Shown here: positions 41,933 through 50,956 of the stretch, in pieces | Layout of the letters: each line of letters begins with the position of its first letter | Numbering within the stretch: the stretch's first letter is position 1 | Source: Ricordea florida | Taxonomy: Eukaryota > Cnidaria > Anthozoa > Corallimorpharia > Ricordeidae | NCBI GenBank assembly: GCA_949710005.1 | Contig: OX453285.1 | Span: 6,157,132 to 6,221,131, forward strand | Length of the DNA stretch: 64,000 nucleotides | Reading direction: 5' to 3' | Made by a program: the position numbers and the translations under genes | The notes under the pieces: generated by a model | Seen by the model: the letters and a program-made list of their open reading frames with translations, nothing else | Databases searched by the model: none | Told to the model about the DNA's origin: nothing

Positions 41933-42466
41933 TCAAATAAAAGAAGAAAGAAAATTGTCAAACTCCATCATCATATGTTCAGTTTGTTTGATAGTACATC
42001 GATACTCCCCATACATCTCAATCACAGTGTCTTCCCGTCTGAACTGCTCGTGCGTGCGAGCTAAATCGTACCATTGTCTCTTCCTCGTGTCCATTTCCTT
42101 GCGATGCGTTGCAATTATCTTATCTACTCTCTCTGCTTTCATCCTGTCTTCTCGTTTGAACTGTTCGTACGTTTAAGCTAAATCGTACCATTGTCTCTTC
42201 CACGTGTCCATTTCCTTGCGATGTTTTGCAATTATCTTATCTACTCTCTCTGCTTTCATGTCTTTTCCTCTGAATTGCCCGTTCGTGCGAGTTGAATCGT
42301 ACCACTGTCTCTTCCTCCTATCCATTTCTTCGCTACGTTCTGCATTTATTTTGACCTCTTCCATCATTCTATCAACCTTCCGTTTGATTCCATTCTCCCT
42401 ATTTTTTCTTCTTCTCTCAAAAAACGCCTGATAATTGAAAGTCTCGAGCTGTTTGTTGTACTTCAT
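41933..42466 (-). pseudogene. Repeat-built coiled-coil gene with one in-frame stop
   Basis: From ATG 42466 the frame encodes a charged N-terminus, then three tandem 36-38-residue units on the theme MDxxKRQWYDxxRTxxQFRxxD followed by MKAERVDKIIAKHRKE. A TAA at about 42170 interrupts unit 2 (Arg in the other units); the same frame continues to the stop at 41933. TATAAATA lies 45 bases upstream of the ATG on this strand. Basic and helical; function unknown. A histone-type stem-loop follows. Confidence 0.55.
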
Positions 42467-42529
42467 CGTTAACTTGAGTTGTCATACTTGGAAACAAAAT
42501 GATAAAGTATTTATACCCTTCCGTCTGCT

Positions 42530-43400
42530 TTGATGTCCCCATGGCTATCCAGAATACTATGCGCTTTGAATGCGGTTAATGAATAGGTGTACCTACCATC
42601 CCTCGGTCGCTGTTGTTCTTGCTTTGATTAAAATTTCTTTCATTGAAGTAAGACGTTTTTCTCAAGAGAACGAGCCAGTGAATAAGTGGATAACTTAAAA
42701 GTTGTTGAACAGGCAATGTTGAAAAAAAAAAAAAAAACGTTTAGACAAACGGCATGCAGAAGGTTTTGACATAAAGTATGTGAAAGGAACAGCATAAAAG
42801 TCTTTGAACAGGAGAACATAAATATATTTATTTGAATAAAATGCCTGAATGATGAATAATAACCATCCCATGTCGGTAGCTTGTTTCCTTGAACATATCA
42901 AAAGACTTGCTTTAGTATTCTTTTGAACTATATTGTAATCAAATTAAACTTCTCTACCGACAAGGTTAGTCACGCCTACCAGTGCTTGGCGTCGTTGTCA
43001 ATCTTGCATAAACTCCCTATTGAATAGCTGTACCCTCCTTTCCTCTATATGTTTCGGGAGACTGGAAAGATGCGTATATGATTTATTCTTGTCAGTTTAG
43101 TTGATTCCCAGAACTTTAAAAGACAAGGAATTGAGTTTTTACTTATCGATTTCAGCCCGTCAATGTGATCGGAACATTTTTACACAATGCATAATCAAAA
43201 TGTTGTGTGCTTTGATGTCCCTTTGCTTATTCAGAATGCTGAGCGCTTTGTTACATTAAAGAATAGGTGTACCTACCATCCCATGTCGGTAGTTTGTTTA
43301 CATGAACATTTTAAAAGACTTGTTTAGTATTCTTTTGAACTATATTGTAATCGAAATGATATAAAAATCGTTGTCGAACGAAAGACATTCAACTTTTCTA
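42530..43400. repeat. Duplicated upstream segment
   Basis: CTTTGATGTCCC, GAATAGGTGTACCTACCATC, CATCCCATGTCGGTAG and TAGTATTCTTTTGAACTATA occur at 42530-42600/42867-42945 and again, joined, at 43210-43365. So the promoter region of the gene at 43415 is duplicated, the left copy being split by about 270 unrelated bases. Confidence 0.7.
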
Positions 43401-43414
43401 CCAAAATTAAAGTC

Positions 43415-43840
43415 ATGCCTTCCATCGCCAAGAAATCGAGGGAGAGAGTTAAAAAATGGAAGAAAGAAAATCCTGAAAAACTTAAAGCACAACAAAGACG
43501 GCACAGAGCAAAAAATGCGACGAACAGATATCAAAAACTAAAAAAATGGAGAGAAAACAACATAGAGCTGTACAAGGCTCAGAAGCGAAGAGCAAAACAA
43601 AAGAAAAAAGGAATACATCAGCATGCTTCACCTTTGGAGGGGGTTTCTGTAACGGACGAAACAGCGGAAATTGTTGAAAGATTTGTTTTAAATATAGATC
43701 AGGAAAAACCGCTAGAGATCATAAATTTTGAATGTGAAGAGGTATTTGGTAGAACTCCAGCAAACGAAATTCTCGAAGAATTTTTTTTTCAAGAAACAAC
43801 ATGTGTCCATTTCGAATTTGATATGTCCTTACTTGATTAG
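43415..43840 (+). CDS. Basic N-terminus/acidic C-terminus protein
   Basis: 141 codons. Residues 1-67 are extremely Lys/Arg-rich (KKSRERVKKWKKENPEK and further WRENNIELYKAQKRRAKQKK); residues 75-141 are acidic and end FEFDMSLLD, like a transcriptional activation region. It has its own upstream region (duplicated, see 42530) and is separate from the virion-gene block. It may be an early DNA-binding regulator; I know no family. Confidence 0.55.
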   Translation: MPSIAKKSRERVKKWKKENPEKLKAQQRRHRAKNATNRYQKLKKWRENNIELYKAQKRRAKQKKKGIHQHASPLEGVSVTDETAEIVERFVLNIDQEKPLEIINFECEEVFGRTPANEILEEFFFQETTCVHFEFDMSLLD

Positions 43841-44526
43841 TAGATTATTTTAAATACGAGGGTTTTGTAAATTATTGTAAATACGAGGGTTTTGTAAATA
43901 ATTAAATTGTAAGCCGGACGCTTATAGCATACGTTCCGCAATGTAAATAGGTTTCAATAACAAGTTATAAGAAGTGACGGATAAGATTAAGGGTACTCTT
44001 ACATGATATATGTGAATAAAATGCCTGAATGTTGAATATTGAGGATCTTAACACTTCTCCCGAACTATAAACTTTTTACTTCATTACATCAAAGCAATTT
44101 CCAACACACGTTTCGCTTAAGTAAAGCAGACTCTTGGTCCCAGCCCCCTCTCTTAAGGAGAGCATTAAACCCTGGAATCTTACCATCTGTTTTACATGAC
44201 GACCCAATCAATAAAAAACAGAACTCATGTTTATTCAAAATTTCAAACAATCTTAGTATGATGTAATACCACCGGCTCTTGAACATTGATCCTAAGCGTG
44301 CTATGACATCATTGAGAACCAATCCATTAAAGTGAGTTGATCAATCAAAACACAGGATTTAATGTAAAGTCTAAAAAGCTAGCATTATAGACTTTTAAAC
44401 GTTTCCGAGGCTAACGTCCTCAGCTTTTCAATGGTTGCAAGGTTAACTCTAAAGAATTTCTTGCCTCTTCGAAAAATAGATCACGCTTGAAGAAAATTAT
44501 TTTTGTACACTAAAAGAAGTGAATAA
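43841..44526. other. Intergenic region
   Basis: Starts with two copies of AAATACGAGGGTTTTGTAAA (43852 and 43878). AATAAA occurs near 44012. Frames across it are weak. Confidence 0.4.
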
Positions 44527-45639
44527 CTATTCGACTGAGCCATCAGACTGTCCGCTTTGATGTTTTTCACGTAAGTGTTGATGGTAAATTTTACGTTCGA
44601 GAACATCTCTGTTTCGCTTGGATAATGGAAGATCAGCCCACTGGAAGAAATCACACTTCCTCCTGTTGTTGCAAGTCAAGAACAGGCGTCCAGGATTCTT
44701 GGTTGACTTACTGACTTTCAGCACTGGTTTAGAGGGATTATTGCAGTCACAAGTCAGAACGGGAAACTGTTGTTTTAGTTCAGGATTAAGTTGTTGTCGA
44801 ACAATTTCCATATAAAGTGATGTTTCTGGTTGACTAGTAAACAGCCAACAATCTTGTACTTCACATTTCATATAGTGCCAACCGTTCTTAGAGGTATGAA
44901 ACTGCATCACCGTACTGTGAATCGGACACCACATCACTGCTGCTGTATTAGTTGGCAGAGGTGGTTGAGCCGTTTCTAACTCTTCTAGGAGGTTTGTGAC
45001 AACGATCTTGTCATCTTCTGATAGACTGAGTTGCGGTTGTTCAGGTAATAGTGTCATGCATTGGATAGCAGGAAGAAATGTCTCCTCCTTCTTGATTGTG
45101 CTGTTATCCTTCTTTTCAGCTTTGCCTTTACGTTTCCTTCCTTTCATGCTTGGATACAGAACAGACGAGAGATTACCGTCATAAGAACAGTCAATACTCA
45201 TCTTGCTTCCTTTATTACATGAATGTTCACCAGCAAATGGGCAAGAGTGCAGGATCTCTCTGCTTTCTACGATTGGTGGTGACGGATTCCTGAAGGGTTC
45301 GTTAGAGGTTTGAGGAGTACTAGTTGGTAGGGATGACCATTGCTGCGTAAGCCCGTCCAAAAATACGTTTGGGTAAAAGATTTGTCCTTCCTCTAGGACT
45401 TGAACGTCCACTATTTCCTCATTCTCTACAACGGGTGGGACTTCGTGAAATGTCTTTCCTTCGGGTTCCTGCTTGATCTTTTTGGTCTTTGGTTTCTTGT
45501 CTGTTTTCTCTTTCTTGGGTGCTTTCTTTCTTTTCCCTCCTGGAAAGAGGGAGTTGGTTCTCGAGGGTGGTGCACCCTTGTCTTCAGCCAACATGTATCT
45601 GGAGGGTGATTCTTCGGGACTTGGCTGTACTTGCTCCAT
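44527..45639 (-). CDS. GRF zinc-finger nuclear protein
   Basis: 370 codons. The first 60 residues are basic and Pro-rich with KRKKAPKKEKTDKKPKTKKI, a probable nuclear signal; the middle is Pro/Ser-rich. A zinc module starts CPIHSTVMQFHTSKNGWHYM and is completed by KCEVQDC (about 239-275). A GRF finger, CDC...KNPGRLFLTC then KCDFFQWAD (about 299-340), follows. GRF domains bind single-stranded nucleic acid in topoisomerase III, NEIL3 and APE2. Position opposite to the virion block and a shared promoter suggest an early replication or transcription factor. The start ATG is the first in frame, 72 bases after a TATATAAG. Confidence 0.8.
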   Translation of the reverse strand: MEQVQPSPEESPSRYMLAEDKGAPPSRTNSLFPGGKRKKAPKKEKTDKKPKTKKIKQEPEGKTFHEVPPVVENEEIVDVQVLEEGQIFYPNVFLDGLTQQWSSLPTSTPQTSNEPFRNPSPPIVESREILHSCPFAGEHSCNKGSKMSIDCSYDGNLSSVLYPSMKGRKRKGKAEKKDNSTIKKEETFLPAIQCMTLLPEQPQLSLSEDDKIVVTNLLEELETAQPPLPTNTAAVMWCPIHSTVMQFHTSKNGWHYMKCEVQDCWLFTSQPETSLYMEIVRQQLNPELKQQFPVLTCDCNNPSKPVLKVSKSTKNPGRLFLTCNNRRKCDFFQWADLPLSKRNRDVLERKIYHQHLREKHQSGQSDGSVE

Positions 45640-46124
45640 TCTTCTTCTTCTTCAAACGCGCAGACCAAACACTTGTTTACGAGTGGCGAGAATGAACAGA
45701 TGGTGCACTTATATACAGTGAACGAACCAATCAGCAGTTGCCACGTATTGTGGTGTGATCTCGAACCTGACCAATCATGGTACATCATGACCGTGTAAGG
45801 AAAAATTGACGTGATTCGACCTTTGACTTTCACGTGACACCGCCGCTTGCTCTGGTCATAAAAGGAAAAATGACGCAATTCGTACTTTGATTTTCACGTG
45901 ATTCAGTACTTTTGTGAGGCGTGATCTCGAATCTGACCAATGGCAGCATTTTGTAACCATACTAGGTCAAAAGGGGTACACCAATTAGCGTTGTTTGCAT
46001 GTCAATGTAAGTATAAGAAAGCCGTATGTTTTAACCAAACAATACTGTTCTTTGTTGATCATGTGATTTGACTTGTAATCATAAATGCAAGTGTTGTTCA
46101 ATAGAATCTTTCATTTCATTCATT
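45640..46124. promoter_or_regulatory. Bidirectional promoter with internal repeats
   Basis: Between divergent genes. On the minus side TATATAAG lies at about 45709-45716. Two pairs of direct repeats occur: GTGATCTCGAAxCTGACCAAT (45755 and 45921) and TTTGAxTTTCACGTGA (45823 and 45883). CCAAT and CACGTG-like motifs repeat. On the plus side AAGTATAAGAAAG lies at about 46010, 115 bases before ATG 46125. Confidence 0.6.
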
Positions 46125-46448
46125 ATGTCTAGTCGCGAGTATTGGTCTAGGTTATGCGAAAGATGCGAGCTTATCTTTAACAAATACGGCAACGGTATAG
46201 CCATACCTTTGGATCCCAGTGACGATCCCCTAAGAGTATTCGAAGTCACTGATGTGGGTAAAAACGTGTTTCGTTTCGTGGTCTTTATCTTGTGGTTGAA
46301 ATATCAATCTCAGTCATTCGAGTGGTTTCTGACCATTCGTGAACGTCATCCGTACCTCTGGCATCAATGTCTCTACAGACTGGCGGTAAAAGAAGAATCC
46401 CTATGCGACTCTGTTGACAGCCTATCGAGATCCGGCCGCACCTGGTAG
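46125..46448 (+). CDS. Short frame overlapping the integrase start
   Basis: 107 codons from the first ATG of the block. It reads MSSREYWSRLCERCELIFNK, then FRFVVFILWLKYQSQSFEWF and RHPYLWHQCLYRLAVK, after which its tail (from about 46390) is the integrase coding sequence read in the wrong frame. So it is probably the true N-terminal part of the integrase protein separated by a small shift, or a small gene of its own that overlaps it. No domain recognised. Confidence 0.45.
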   Translation: MSSREYWSRLCERCELIFNKYGNGIAIPLDPSDDPLRVFEVTDVGKNVFRFVVFILWLKYQSQSFEWFLTIRERHPYLWHQCLYRLAVKEESLCDSVDSLSRSGRTW

Positions 46449-47451
46449 TTTGGGAGGTGTGTCTCGTTTCGCTCGAGCTCAAAAGTTACCCGTCGGAAAA
46501 GTACGAGAGACATTGGAGCGTGATTTGGGCTACACCTTGCACAAACCTCGAAGACGACGTTTTCCTACTCTTCCCGTGGTGGTGTTCGGTATCGACGAAC
46601 AATGGGTGGCGGATCTGATCGAAGTGATCAACATAGCCAAATATAATCGCGGTTACCGGTATCTGTTGACAGTGGTCGACGTGTTTTCCAAGTACGCCTG
46701 GGTGGAACCTGTCAAGACCAAGAGTGGTCAAGACGTGATGATTGCCTTTGAGAATTTTTTGAAACGAAGCCAAGCTCGACAACCTCAGAATCTACAAACC
46801 GATGACGGCAAAGAATTTTACAACAAAAACTTCCAAGCTTTGATGAAACGAAAAAACATTCATCATTTCTCCACCAGTGGAGACACCAAAGCCAGCGTCG
46901 TGGAACGATTCAATCGCACCTTGAAAGAAAGACTCTATCGATATTTTACCATCAACAACACGTTGACTTTCTTACCCGTGTTGCAAGATTTGGTCTTGGG
47001 CTATAACCGTTCGTATCATCGCAGTATCAAGATGCCCCCCAACAAAGTGACTGCAAGTAATCAAGAAGAAGTGTGGAACAACTTGTACGCCAAACGTTTG
47101 AACGTTAAGCGTCTCAAACCAAAATTTAAAGTAAATGATCGTGTGAGACTCAATAAGAAGTTAAGAACCTTTAAGAAAGGTTACCTACCGGGTTGGACGG
47201 AAGAAGTGTTTATAGTATCCAGGGTCGTTCCCGGAAGTGTAATCACCTACAAAATCACAGAGATGGATGGCACACCTCTGGAAGGTACTTTTTATTCTCA
47301 AGACTTACAGAAGGTCACCATATCGGACGACGATTTGTATAGAGTAGAAAAAGTGCTGAAACGCAAAGGGAATAAATTGCTTGTACGCTGGAAAGGTTGG
47401 TCAGATAAATACGACAGCTGGATCGACAAGAAGGACGTGAAAAAGCCTTGA
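46390..47451 (+). CDS. Polinton integrase, DDE type with chromodomain
   Basis: The frame is open from 46390 (after TAA 46387) to 47451 but has no ATG upstream of the catalytic domain; counting from the TTG at 46414, order is: TAYRDPAAPGSLGGV N-terminal segment, GYTLHKPRRRRFP linker, catalytic D67 (QWVADLIEV), D130 (LQTDDGKEF), E164 (VVERFNRTL), a basic SH3-like stretch, and a C-terminal chromodomain near 300-345 (YRVEKVLKRKGNKLLVRWKG). This integrase inserts the linear element DNA into host chromosomes. The missing start may reflect a one-base slip near the A4 at 46388-46391, or use of a non-ATG start. Confidence 0.85.
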   Translation, partial: KKNPYATLLTAYRDPAAPGSLGGVSRFARAQKLPVGKVRETLERDLGYTLHKPRRRRFPTLPVVVFGIDEQWVADLIEVINIAKYNRGYRYLLTVVDVFSKYAWVEPVKTKSGQDVMIAFENFLKRSQARQPQNLQTDDGKEFYNKNFQALMKRKNIHHFSTSGDTKASVVERFNRTLKERLYRYFTINNTLTFLPVLQDLVLGYNRSYHRSIKMPPNKVTASNQEEVWNNLYAKRLNVKRLKPKFKVNDRVRLNKKLRTFKKGYLPGWTEEVFIVSRVVPGSVITYKITEMDGTPLEGTFYSQDLQKVTISDDDLYRVEKVLKRKGNKLLVRWKGWSDKYDSWIDKKDVKKP

Positions 47452-47453
47452 GG

Positions 47454-48470
47454 ATGAATGAGGAGTTTTACATCACCTTGCCTAGTCACAGTAACGGCAC
47501 AGAGTTTCCGCAGAATCAAAGCAATCATTTCAAGATACGATTACCCCACCCCATCAGGTTGCAAGGATCGAGTTGGAAAGTGGGATTAATCAGCATTTCG
47601 CTACCAGATGTGAAAGTTCATCTTCCCAAGTTGGTCAATGGTAACGAAATCCTCTTTACTGCGGATTGGATCATGAAATACCCTTCTGGTGTGTTACAAT
47701 TTGGTAGGGCACACTACGATCCCAACGATCTCGGAGCCGTTGTAGAGTACATTGATGGTGTCGGTTTCATGAAAAGTATGGTGACATTTTTCGAACAGCG
47801 GCGCATCTTGAATTACCAAGGACCCCATCTCGGTAGCAGCTATACAGCATCCGATGGAAAGAGAATGTACGTGAAATTTCGTTGGGAACGAGACGATCTG
47901 CTGACGGATAACAAAGTGACACACGTACGTTCCATTTACTCCCCAGCATTGAAGATCAACAAAATGTTGGCCTTAAAGATGGGATGGTTGAAAGAGAGAA
48001 GCCCTCAAAAATACGACTTGGGACCCAATTTACGTCAAGAGTTTTTTACCGACACGGTTCCCAATTTAGAAACGATGACACACGATCTGAAAAACGACAC
48101 GGCTGAACCTGTGTTTTGGATGATAGGAGAAGACCTTTTACATCTGAGCGTTACTTGTGATTGGCGCTTCACGAATCTCAACAAAGCCTTCCAAAACGTG
48201 GTGGGTTCGACATCACGTTCCTTGTTCATCTATTCTGATGTGGGAGGAAGTTCAGTGGTTGGAAATCAAGTCACGGATTTTTTGCGTGAGGTCAATTATC
48301 GACGCACGGGGGATGGAAGTCATTATTTTGAACCGCTCCACATTCAATATATTCCGTTACGCAAGGACCTGCTGGACATTATTAAGACGCAAGTGTCGGA
48401 GACAACAGGTGAACTAACTGAATTTGGTGAAGGAAACACGATTCTCACCCTTCACTTCAAACGAACATGA
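47454..48470 (+). CDS. Penton (minor capsid) protein
   Basis: 339 codons from ATG 47454, two bases after the integrase stop. It starts MNEEFYITLPSHSNGTEFPQ and NQSNHFKIRLPHPIRL, the opening seen in Polinton minor capsid proteins, and ends with LHIQYIPLRKDLLDIIKTQV, then FGEGNTILTLHFKRT, the closing strand pair of the vertex jelly-roll. Position before the small core genes and the hexon-like gene is standard. It should form the pentameric vertices of the virion. Intact. Confidence 0.8.
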   Translation: MNEEFYITLPSHSNGTEFPQNQSNHFKIRLPHPIRLQGSSWKVGLISISLPDVKVHLPKLVNGNEILFTADWIMKYPSGVLQFGRAHYDPNDLGAVVEYIDGVGFMKSMVTFFEQRRILNYQGPHLGSSYTASDGKRMYVKFRWERDDLLTDNKVTHVRSIYSPALKINKMLALKMGWLKERSPQKYDLGPNLRQEFFTDTVPNLETMTHDLKNDTAEPVFWMIGEDLLHLSVTCDWRFTNLNKAFQNVVGSTSRSLFIYSDVGGSSVVGNQVTDFLREVNYRRTGDGSHYFEPLHIQYIPLRKDLLDIIKTQVSETTGELTEFGEGNTILTLHFKRT

Positions 48471-48715
48471 AAGGTGGAAGTTTAACACGATTCAAACCAG
48501 ACCCACAAGACGGAGGTGGCTTTGTCCAAGAACTGCTGAAAGCGAGTGTTATGGGGGGTCTGAGAGGGTTAAAAAGCGGTCACGGCGTTCGAGATCGCAT
48601 TCGAAAGGCCAAAGAGGGTGCAAAACGGAGCGCTAAACAAGCAGTGAAACGAAAAGCTTACCAAGTCCTAGATAGAAACATCAAACGAAAATTCAACGAC
48701 ATATTTGGTAACTAA
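48467..48715 (+). CDS. Small basic core-like protein 1
   Basis: 82 codons starting in the ATGA overlap with the penton stop. MKGGSLTRFKPDPQDGGGFV then LLKASVMGGLRG, followed by an Arg/Lys/Ala-rich helix. GG motifs near the N-terminus may be adenain-type cleavage sites, as in adenovirus core and pVI/pX precursors. Probably DNA condensation or capsid cement; inferred from composition and context. Confidence 0.55.
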   Translation: MKGGSLTRFKPDPQDGGGFVQELLKASVMGGLRGLKSGHGVRDRIRKAKEGAKRSAKQAVKRKAYQVLDRNIKRKFNDIFGN

Positions 48716-48930
48716 TGAACCCCATCTACTCCAGAAGCTCGAGACTTGTCAAATCTAGGAAAGGGCTGTCAACGTCCGGTTGTGAAGGGCTCCCAAAATC
48801 CTCGAAACGTCAACGAAGGGTACAAAAAGGTGGATGGATTGCTCCTGAGGTCAGTAAACCGTTTGGTTACGATTGGGATCACATCTTAGCGAGAAGCTAC
48901 AGGAGAAGCAGAAGAAGAAGAAGAAAATGA
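48715..48930 (+). CDS. Small basic core-like protein 2
   Basis: 71 codons; start overlaps previous stop (TAATG). The N-terminus is Ser/Arg/Lys-rich, the centre has KGGWIAPEVSKPFGYDWDH, and the end is SYRRSRRRRRK. Arg-rich tail suits DNA binding. The VQKGG sequence resembles a cleavage site for the element protease. Stop overlaps the start of the capsid gene as ATGA. Confidence 0.5.
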   Translation: MNPIYSRSSRLVKSRKGLSTSGCEGLPKSSKRQRRVQKGGWIAPEVSKPFGYDWDHILARSYRRSRRRRRK

Positions 48931-50330
48931 CGAATACCTTGATGGACGGTGGATTGTTACATCCAGGTTCCAAATCAGTCCTTAATCCTCATCTGAACCT
49001 GTTCACCGTTCCACCCACTGATCTCAGCATGTCCAGTTATCGCATCGTACCCATTCAGACCTACACGACAGGCATCAACCCCGTGGAATTCCAAGTAGAT
49101 CCTCAAGAAGATTACGTGGATCTCAGTCGAAGTTTCTTTGAGGTTGAGTTGGCGCTCAAACTGGCGAATGGTGATAACGTGGTCGAAGCCACGAGACTCT
49201 GGCCCACAAACAATTTGGCCCACACTTTGTTCAAGCAGATCAGTGTGAGACTCAATGGTACCCTGATTAGTCCTCAAACCGACACATATCACTACAAAGC
49301 ATACCTGGAAACATTGCTCAACTACAACAGAGATGATGGAGAAACCGTGCTAAAACCTCAAGGTTGGTACAATGCCGTGGACTTTCCAACGCCATTGACT
49401 GCGAACAACACAAACACAGGAGGAGATAGACATGAGGCTTTCCAAACATTGCCCTCCAACCAACAAGCTTCAGTGAAACTCATGAAAGCAGAACAAGGCA
49501 ATTACACGGATGGGAAACGACACGTGCTAAGGTTCACACCCCACAGCGAGGTGTTCCACCTGAACAAATTGTTGGTGCCTGGTGTGCAGATTGGAATCCA
49601 GATGTACTTCAATTCTCCCAATTTTTTCTTGAATGGTGTGAGTGTAACTGGAAGATTGACCCAGGAAGAGGTCAAAGTAAGAATGTACCTGTGTCAAGTA
49701 AGGCTCAACCCCAGCGTCTACCGAGAGTTGATGACGAAAATGAACGTCCACAGAACCATAGTGGCCTACCCGACCGTGAGAAGTGAAATAAGGACCTTCA
49801 ATATGCAAGGGAACCAGCAAAGATATGAGTGCAACAATTTATTTCAAGGTCGAATCCCCAACAGAGCCATCGTTGGGCTCGTGCTTTCAGAAGCCTTTAA
49901 TGGTAATGTGACACGTGATCCATTCTGTTTTCAAAAGTTTGGTGTGAGTAACATCAGGCAACTGGTGAGAGCAGAAGAGTACCCTTACGAGACCTTGGAA
50001 CTAGTGCACAACGATGGTACCCAAGATCTGAGAGGTTACTATCGGTTCTTACAAGCCACAGGATGTTTGTGCAAGCATCAAGGAAACATGGTCAGAAGAG
50101 AAGACTGGGGTCAGGGCAAGAATTGCACACTGTTTGTATTTGACAATGCAGCCAATGGATGTTTGGACAGTCCGGTGTTGAACCCCAAGCAGTCAGGAGA
50201 GTTACAGATCGTGCTGAACTTCGGTGCACCACCAGGTAACAACATCACAGTCATCTTGTACGGAGAGTTTGAGAACCTCTTGGAAATAGACAAGAACAAA
50301 GCCGTGTTGTATGACATTTACCAACGCTAA
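48927..50330 (+). CDS. Hexon-like major capsid protein
   Basis: 467 codons from ATG 48927, chosen because it makes the usual ATGA overlap; the frame is open further upstream but that part is the other gene. Order: MDGGLLHPGSKSVLNPHLNL, YVDLSRSFFEVELALKLANG, a W-P-T-N-N segment with LAHTLFKQISVRLNGTLISP, ETLLNYNRDDGETVLKPQGW, and a second half with LNKLLVPGVQIGIQMYFNSP and NPSVYRELMTKMN. Family knowledge: Polinton major capsid proteins have a double jelly-roll fold and form pseudohexameric capsomers. LFxxIxVxLNGxLISP with YxAYLETLLxY is characteristic. Intact. Confidence 0.88.
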   Translation: MTNTLMDGGLLHPGSKSVLNPHLNLFTVPPTDLSMSSYRIVPIQTYTTGINPVEFQVDPQEDYVDLSRSFFEVELALKLANGDNVVEATRLWPTNNLAHTLFKQISVRLNGTLISPQTDTYHYKAYLETLLNYNRDDGETVLKPQGWYNAVDFPTPLTANNTNTGGDRHEAFQTLPSNQQASVKLMKAEQGNYTDGKRHVLRFTPHSEVFHLNKLLVPGVQIGIQMYFNSPNFFLNGVSVTGRLTQEEVKVRMYLCQVRLNPSVYRELMTKMNVHRTIVAYPTVRSEIRTFNMQGNQQRYECNNLFQGRIPNRAIVGLVLSEAFNGNVTRDPFCFQKFGVSNIRQLVRAEEYPYETLELVHNDGTQDLRGYYRFLQATGCLCKHQGNMVRREDWGQGKNCTLFVFDNAANGCLDSPVLNPKQSGELQIVLNFGAPPGNNITVILYGEFENLLEIDKNKAVLYDIYQR

Positions 50331-50893
50331 TGGAGAAAGTACCTCTGAATAACGTGCAACTGGATCATTTGGCGACAACGGATGCCATCTTGAAACCCTA
50401 CTTTTACGGGACGGTGGCTTGCGATCGATTACCACGTCGACCGATCAAGAAAGAACCTCGTGGGTACATGGTGAACACAGATCCACACAATAAACCAGGC
50501 CGACACTGGCTGGCGCTTTGGACCTATGGTGGGAATGTGTGCGAGGTGATGGACAACTACGCCCTACCTTTAGAGGCTTACGAGACTACAGAACCCCTGC
50601 GAGACTGGTTAAAAAGTCAATGGAAACATGTGATTTACAATGGAAAGTCTCTGCAATCGATTTACAGTAAAAGTTGTGGTGATTACGCCTTGTTCTATTT
50701 AAAAGACAGAGCGAGAGGTCAAAGCATGAACGAGTTCTTGAGACGTTTCTCAAAACATGATTATGTAGACAACGATCACAAAGTAGGGCAGATGTTAAAG
50801 AAATTGATCGAGAAAGAGTTAGACTGGGATAAAGTGTGTACAGTGAAACACCACCAAGACACTTCTCGTTGCGGTGTGAGACACTTAGTGTAA
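50330..50893 (+). CDS. Adenain-like cysteine protease
   Basis: 187 codons; start overlaps the capsid stop (TAATGG). Catalytic residues are in the family order: His59 in GRHWLALW, Asp75 in CEVMDNYAL, Gln109 in SLQSIY, Cys116 in SKSCGDYALFYL. This is the maturation protease of Polintons and adenoviruses (C5/Ulp1 fold), cutting capsid precursors at Gly-Gly-type sites. All four key residues are present, so it should be active. A 63-base gap follows. Confidence 0.9.
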   Translation: MEKVPLNNVQLDHLATTDAILKPYFYGTVACDRLPRRPIKKEPRGYMVNTDPHNKPGRHWLALWTYGGNVCEVMDNYALPLEAYETTEPLRDWLKSQWKHVIYNGKSLQSIYSKSCGDYALFYLKDRARGQSMNEFLRRFSKHDYVDNDHKVGQMLKKLIEKELDWDKVCTVKHHQDTSRCGVRHLV

Positions 50894-50956
50894 TGATTGT
50901 TAGTTTAACATTAAAATACGATGGAAACCATTTGTGTGTGATGATCCTGAAGTACA

